Below, piece by piece: positions 5,105 through 6,772 of a stretch of DNA of 6,772 bases (its first letter is position 1; every line of letters begins with the position of its first letter). Under the pieces are notes generated by a model. That model made no database searches, had not been told where the DNA came from, and worked only from the letters and a program-made list of their open reading frames with translations. The position numbers were made by a program, and so were the translations under genes. Where the stretch lies: contig JAUIEM010000469.1 of assembly GCA_030428695.1 (NCBI GenBank), positions 1 through 6,772 of the forward strand, in the 5' to 3' direction. This stretch comes from a bacterium (lineage in GTDB: Bacteria > Planctomycetota > J058 > JAJDCP01).

Positions 5105-6604
5105 CTAGCCCCACTTCTGCTCGTGGTAGCTGCCGCGTTGCATGCCGCTCTCGGGCAGGTAGATGTCGTGCACCTTGCCCTCGCGGATCGACAGCGCCGA
5201 GACCAGCTCGAGCACCGCCTCTCTGTGGAAGGTGCGGATGTCCTTGCAGCCGGCGCTGCTCATCGCCGAGCGGATCTTCGCCAGGGTCCGCGGCAGGGTG
5301 TCCTTGAGGTAGCCGACGTACTCGACCATGCCCTCGACGCCCTCGGCGAAGCCGGCCTGCTGGTAGCGGCGCTCCATCCACTCCCGGGCGCGCTGCGAGC
5401 CCTCGCCCCAGTACGGCTTCATGATGCGGTCGCCGAAGGTGACCTTCGGGGTCGGGCTCTCCTCGAAGCGCGCGAAGTAGCGGCCCATCATCACGGCGTC
5501 CGCGCCGAGGGCGAGGGCGATCGCGATGTCCTTGGCGTGGACGATGCCGCCGTCGGCGATCACCGGCACGTACTGCCCGGTCTCCTCGACCCAGGCGTCG
5601 CGCGCCTGGGCGCACTCGGCGACGGCGGTCGCCAGGCCGCGGCCGGCGCCCTTCTGCTCCTGGGTGATGCAGATCGAGCCGCCGCCCATGCCGACCTTGA
5701 CCGCCCAGGCGCCCTTCTCGGCGAGGAAGCGGAAGCCGGCCGCCGAGATCACGTTGCCGCCGATCACCGGCAGCCCCGGGTAGTGCTCCGCCAGCCAGCG
5801 CAGGCCGTCGGCCTGGAAGGTGCTGAAGCCGTCGGAGGAGTCGAACAGCAGCAGGTCCGCCCCCGCCTCGACCAGCGCCGGGGCGCGCTCGGTGTAGTCG
5901 CGGGTGTTCAGGGCGGCGGCGGCGCGCATGCGCTTGCGCTCGTCGAGCAGCTCTTCGGGGAAGTTCTCGTGGTTGCGGACGTCGGTGCGGAAGACGAGGT
6001 GCTGCAGCAGGTTGTCCTCGTCGACGATCGGCAGCACCCCGCGGTGGCTGTCGATCAGGATCTGGTTCGCCTCCTTGAGGCTGACCTGCACCCCGACGTC
6101 GAGCTGCTCGCGCGGCACCATCCGCTCGGTGACCTTCATGCCGGCGTGCCGCACCCGGTCGTAGTCGTTCTTGGTCAGGATGCCGAGCAGGTGCCGCTCG
6201 GCGTCGACCACCGGGAAGGTCGAGTAGCCCTCGCGCTCGGAGATCTCGACGACCTCGTCGATCGTCATGGCCGGGGTCACGCACACCGGATCGACGAAGC
6301 CGGCCTTGTGCCGCTTGATCTTCGCGACCATGGCCGCCTGCTTGTCGATCGCCTGGCTGCAGTAGACGAAGGCCATGCCCCCGTGCTTGGCGAGCTCGAT
6401 CGCGAGGCGCGGCCCGGAGACCGACTGCATCGCGGCGGCCAGGATCGGGATGTTCAGGGTCGCGAAGCCGTTCCGCGGCTCGCCCTTGACCAGGCGGGTG
6501 TGCAGCGACACGTTCGCGGGCAGGCTCTCGACACCGGTCAAGCCGGTCAGCAGGCGGAACTCCGCCAGCGTGCGGGAGGGTTCTTCGATAATGCGGCGGG
6601 CCAT
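5105..6604 (-). CDS. guaB: IMP dehydrogenase, Tritrichomonas foetus-like type
   Basis: This 499-residue enzyme oxidises IMP to XMP with NAD+, the first committed step of GMP synthesis. The N-terminal half of the barrel includes AAAMQSVSG (56-64). Two CBS motifs (about 105-160 and 163-220) follow, then the catalytic half: FDSSDGF (254-260), GGNV (282-285), the catalytic loop GGGSICITQEQKGAGRG (307-323) with nucleophile Cys312, ADGG (350-353), GRYFARFEESPTPK (374-387) and a mobile flap with Arg413-Tyr414. Standard bacterial GuaB has GPGSICTTR at the loop; here GGGSICIT-EQKG-GRG, FEESPT and the N-terminal pattern follow the Tritrichomonas foetus enzyme as I recall it (503 residues). The ATG at 6604 aligns with that enzyme's start and has AAGGAG 10 nt upstream. 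The gene follows pyrI by 7 nt, so both share a transcript. Its stop lies 4 nt from the convergent kinase stop. Confidence 0.93.
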   Translation of the reverse strand: MARRIIEEPSRTLAEFRLLTGLTGVESLPANVSLHTRLVKGEPRNGFATLNIPILAAAMQSVSGPRLAIELAKHGGMAFVYCSQAIDKQAAMVAKIKRHKAGFVDPVCVTPAMTIDEVVEISEREGYSTFPVVDAERHLLGILTKNDYDRVRHAGMKVTERMVPREQLDVGVQVSLKEANQILIDSHRGVLPIVDEDNLLQHLVFRTDVRNHENFPEELLDERKRMRAAAALNTRDYTERAPALVEAGADLLLFDSSDGFSTFQADGLRWLAEHYPGLPVIGGNVISAAGFRFLAEKGAWAVKVGMGGGSICITQEQKGAGRGLATAVAECAQARDAWVEETGQYVPVIADGGIVHAKDIAIALALGADAVMMGRYFARFEESPTPKVTFGDRIMKPYWGEGSQRAREWMERRYQQAGFAEGVEGMVEYVGYLKDTLPRTLAKIRSAMSSAGCKDIRTFHREAVLELVSALSIREGKVHDIYLPESGMQRGSYHEQKWG

Positions 6605-6611
6605 GGGCCTG

Positions 6612-6772
6612 TCACTCCTTGAAAGCGATCAGCTTGTCGTAGAATTCGAGCTCGCAGTAATGGCACGAGAGCGTCAGGGGCTCGCGGTTGACGACCGTGA
6701 AGCGGCAGGACACCGTCTCGTGGTTGGTGATGCACATAGGATCGGGACACCGCACGACATCGCCAATCTCGT
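6612..6772 (-). CDS. pyrI: Aspartate carbamoyltransferase regulatory chain, C-terminal zinc domain (partial)
   Basis: This is the last 52 residues of a gene entering from the right edge. The peptide DVVRCPDPMCITNHE, then LSCHYCELEF, is the zinc domain of PyrI: Cys8-x4-Cys13 and Cys36-x2-Cys39 of the visible fragment match the four zinc ligands of the E. coli protein (C109, C114, C138, C141) with nearly identical spacing. PyrI is the allosteric subunit that binds CTP/ATP and, through this zinc domain, holds PyrB catalytic trimers together in the first committed step of pyrimidine synthesis. A pyrB gene would be expected just upstream, outside the window, or fused to it. The stop TGA is at 6614-6612 and overlaps the end of the Shine-Dalgarno region of the IMP dehydrogenase gene. 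Confidence 0.88.
   Translation of the reverse strand, partial: EIGDVVRCPDPMCITNHETVSCRFTVVNREPLTLSCHYCELEFYDKLIAFKE
6615..6620 (-). promoter_or_regulatory. Shine-Dalgarno of the IMPDH gene, placed at the pyrI stop
   Basis: AAGGAG forms the last two sense codons of pyrI and is followed directly by its TGA. The IMPDH ATG (6604) lies 10 nt after it. Ribosomes ending pyrI would stop on this site, a layout that favours translational coupling. Confidence 0.7.

Noticed and set aside
4877..6622. A 581-codon plus-strand open frame opposite the IMP dehydrogenase gene
   Set aside because: The minus strand encodes a near full-length, motif-complete enzyme; the plus frame is a His/Leu/Ala-rich shadow.
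6547..6750. A 67-codon minus-strand frame at the right edge
   Set aside because: It is out of frame with the PyrI zinc domain, which has all four cysteines in the correct frame.

Overview
The window is high-GC DNA (well above 60% by eye) with compact genes, clear Shine-Dalgarno sites and GTG as well as ATG starts. A probable Kdo (LPS inner-core sugar) kinase and a lipoprotein with a lipobox point to a Gram-negative bacterium with an outer membrane. The mix of a thrombospondin type-3 repeat lipoprotein, a secreted BsuPI-domain protein, an aspartate carbamoyltransferase regulatory chain and a Tritrichomonas-type IMP dehydrogenase would suit a Planctomycetota- or Myxococcota-like lineage, but the sequence alone does not fix the phylum. 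I see no mobile element, CRISPR array, tRNA or rRNA.

Layout. (1) 1-259, minus: N-terminus of a lipoprotein, cut by the window edge. (2) 369-1034, minus: a DNA alkylation repair (AlkD-like, HEAT-repeat) family protein. It is divergent from (3) 1139-2122, plus: a SAM-dependent O-methyltransferase-like protein. The 104-bp gap between them holds two candidate promoters whose -35 boxes overlap. (4) 2123-2256: a convergent gap with two hairpins and a hexanucleotide tract carrying four GANTC sites. (5) 2257-3669, minus: a secreted protein with a BsuPI domain. (6) 3670-4000: the longest gene-free stretch, containing a good candidate promoter for the next pair. (7) 4001-4309 and 4306-5100, plus: a two-helix membrane protein and a Kdo-kinase-like protein, overlapping by 4 nt at GTGA. 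(8) 5105-6604 and 6612-6772, minus: an IMP dehydrogenase preceded by the C-terminus of PyrI, 7 nt apart, so a purine and a pyrimidine gene lie in one transcription unit. The kinase and IMP dehydrogenase genes converge with only 4 nt between their stops.

How the genes fit together. The pyrI/IMPDH pair is nucleotide biosynthesis. The membrane protein/kinase pair probably acts at the inner membrane on lipopolysaccharide. The alkylation-repair-like and methyltransferase genes may be co-regulated through their shared promoter region. The two exported proteins are uncharacterised envelope or extracellular proteins. Nothing here forms an obvious new defence or mobile system. The most notable points are the eukaryote-parasite-like IMPDH in an operon with pyrI, the overlapping divergent promoters, the alkylation-repair homologue without an evident catalytic aspartate, and the GANTC-rich repeat. 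Two real genes run off the window edges: the lipoprotein and pyrI. The long open frames opposite real genes are composition artefacts.
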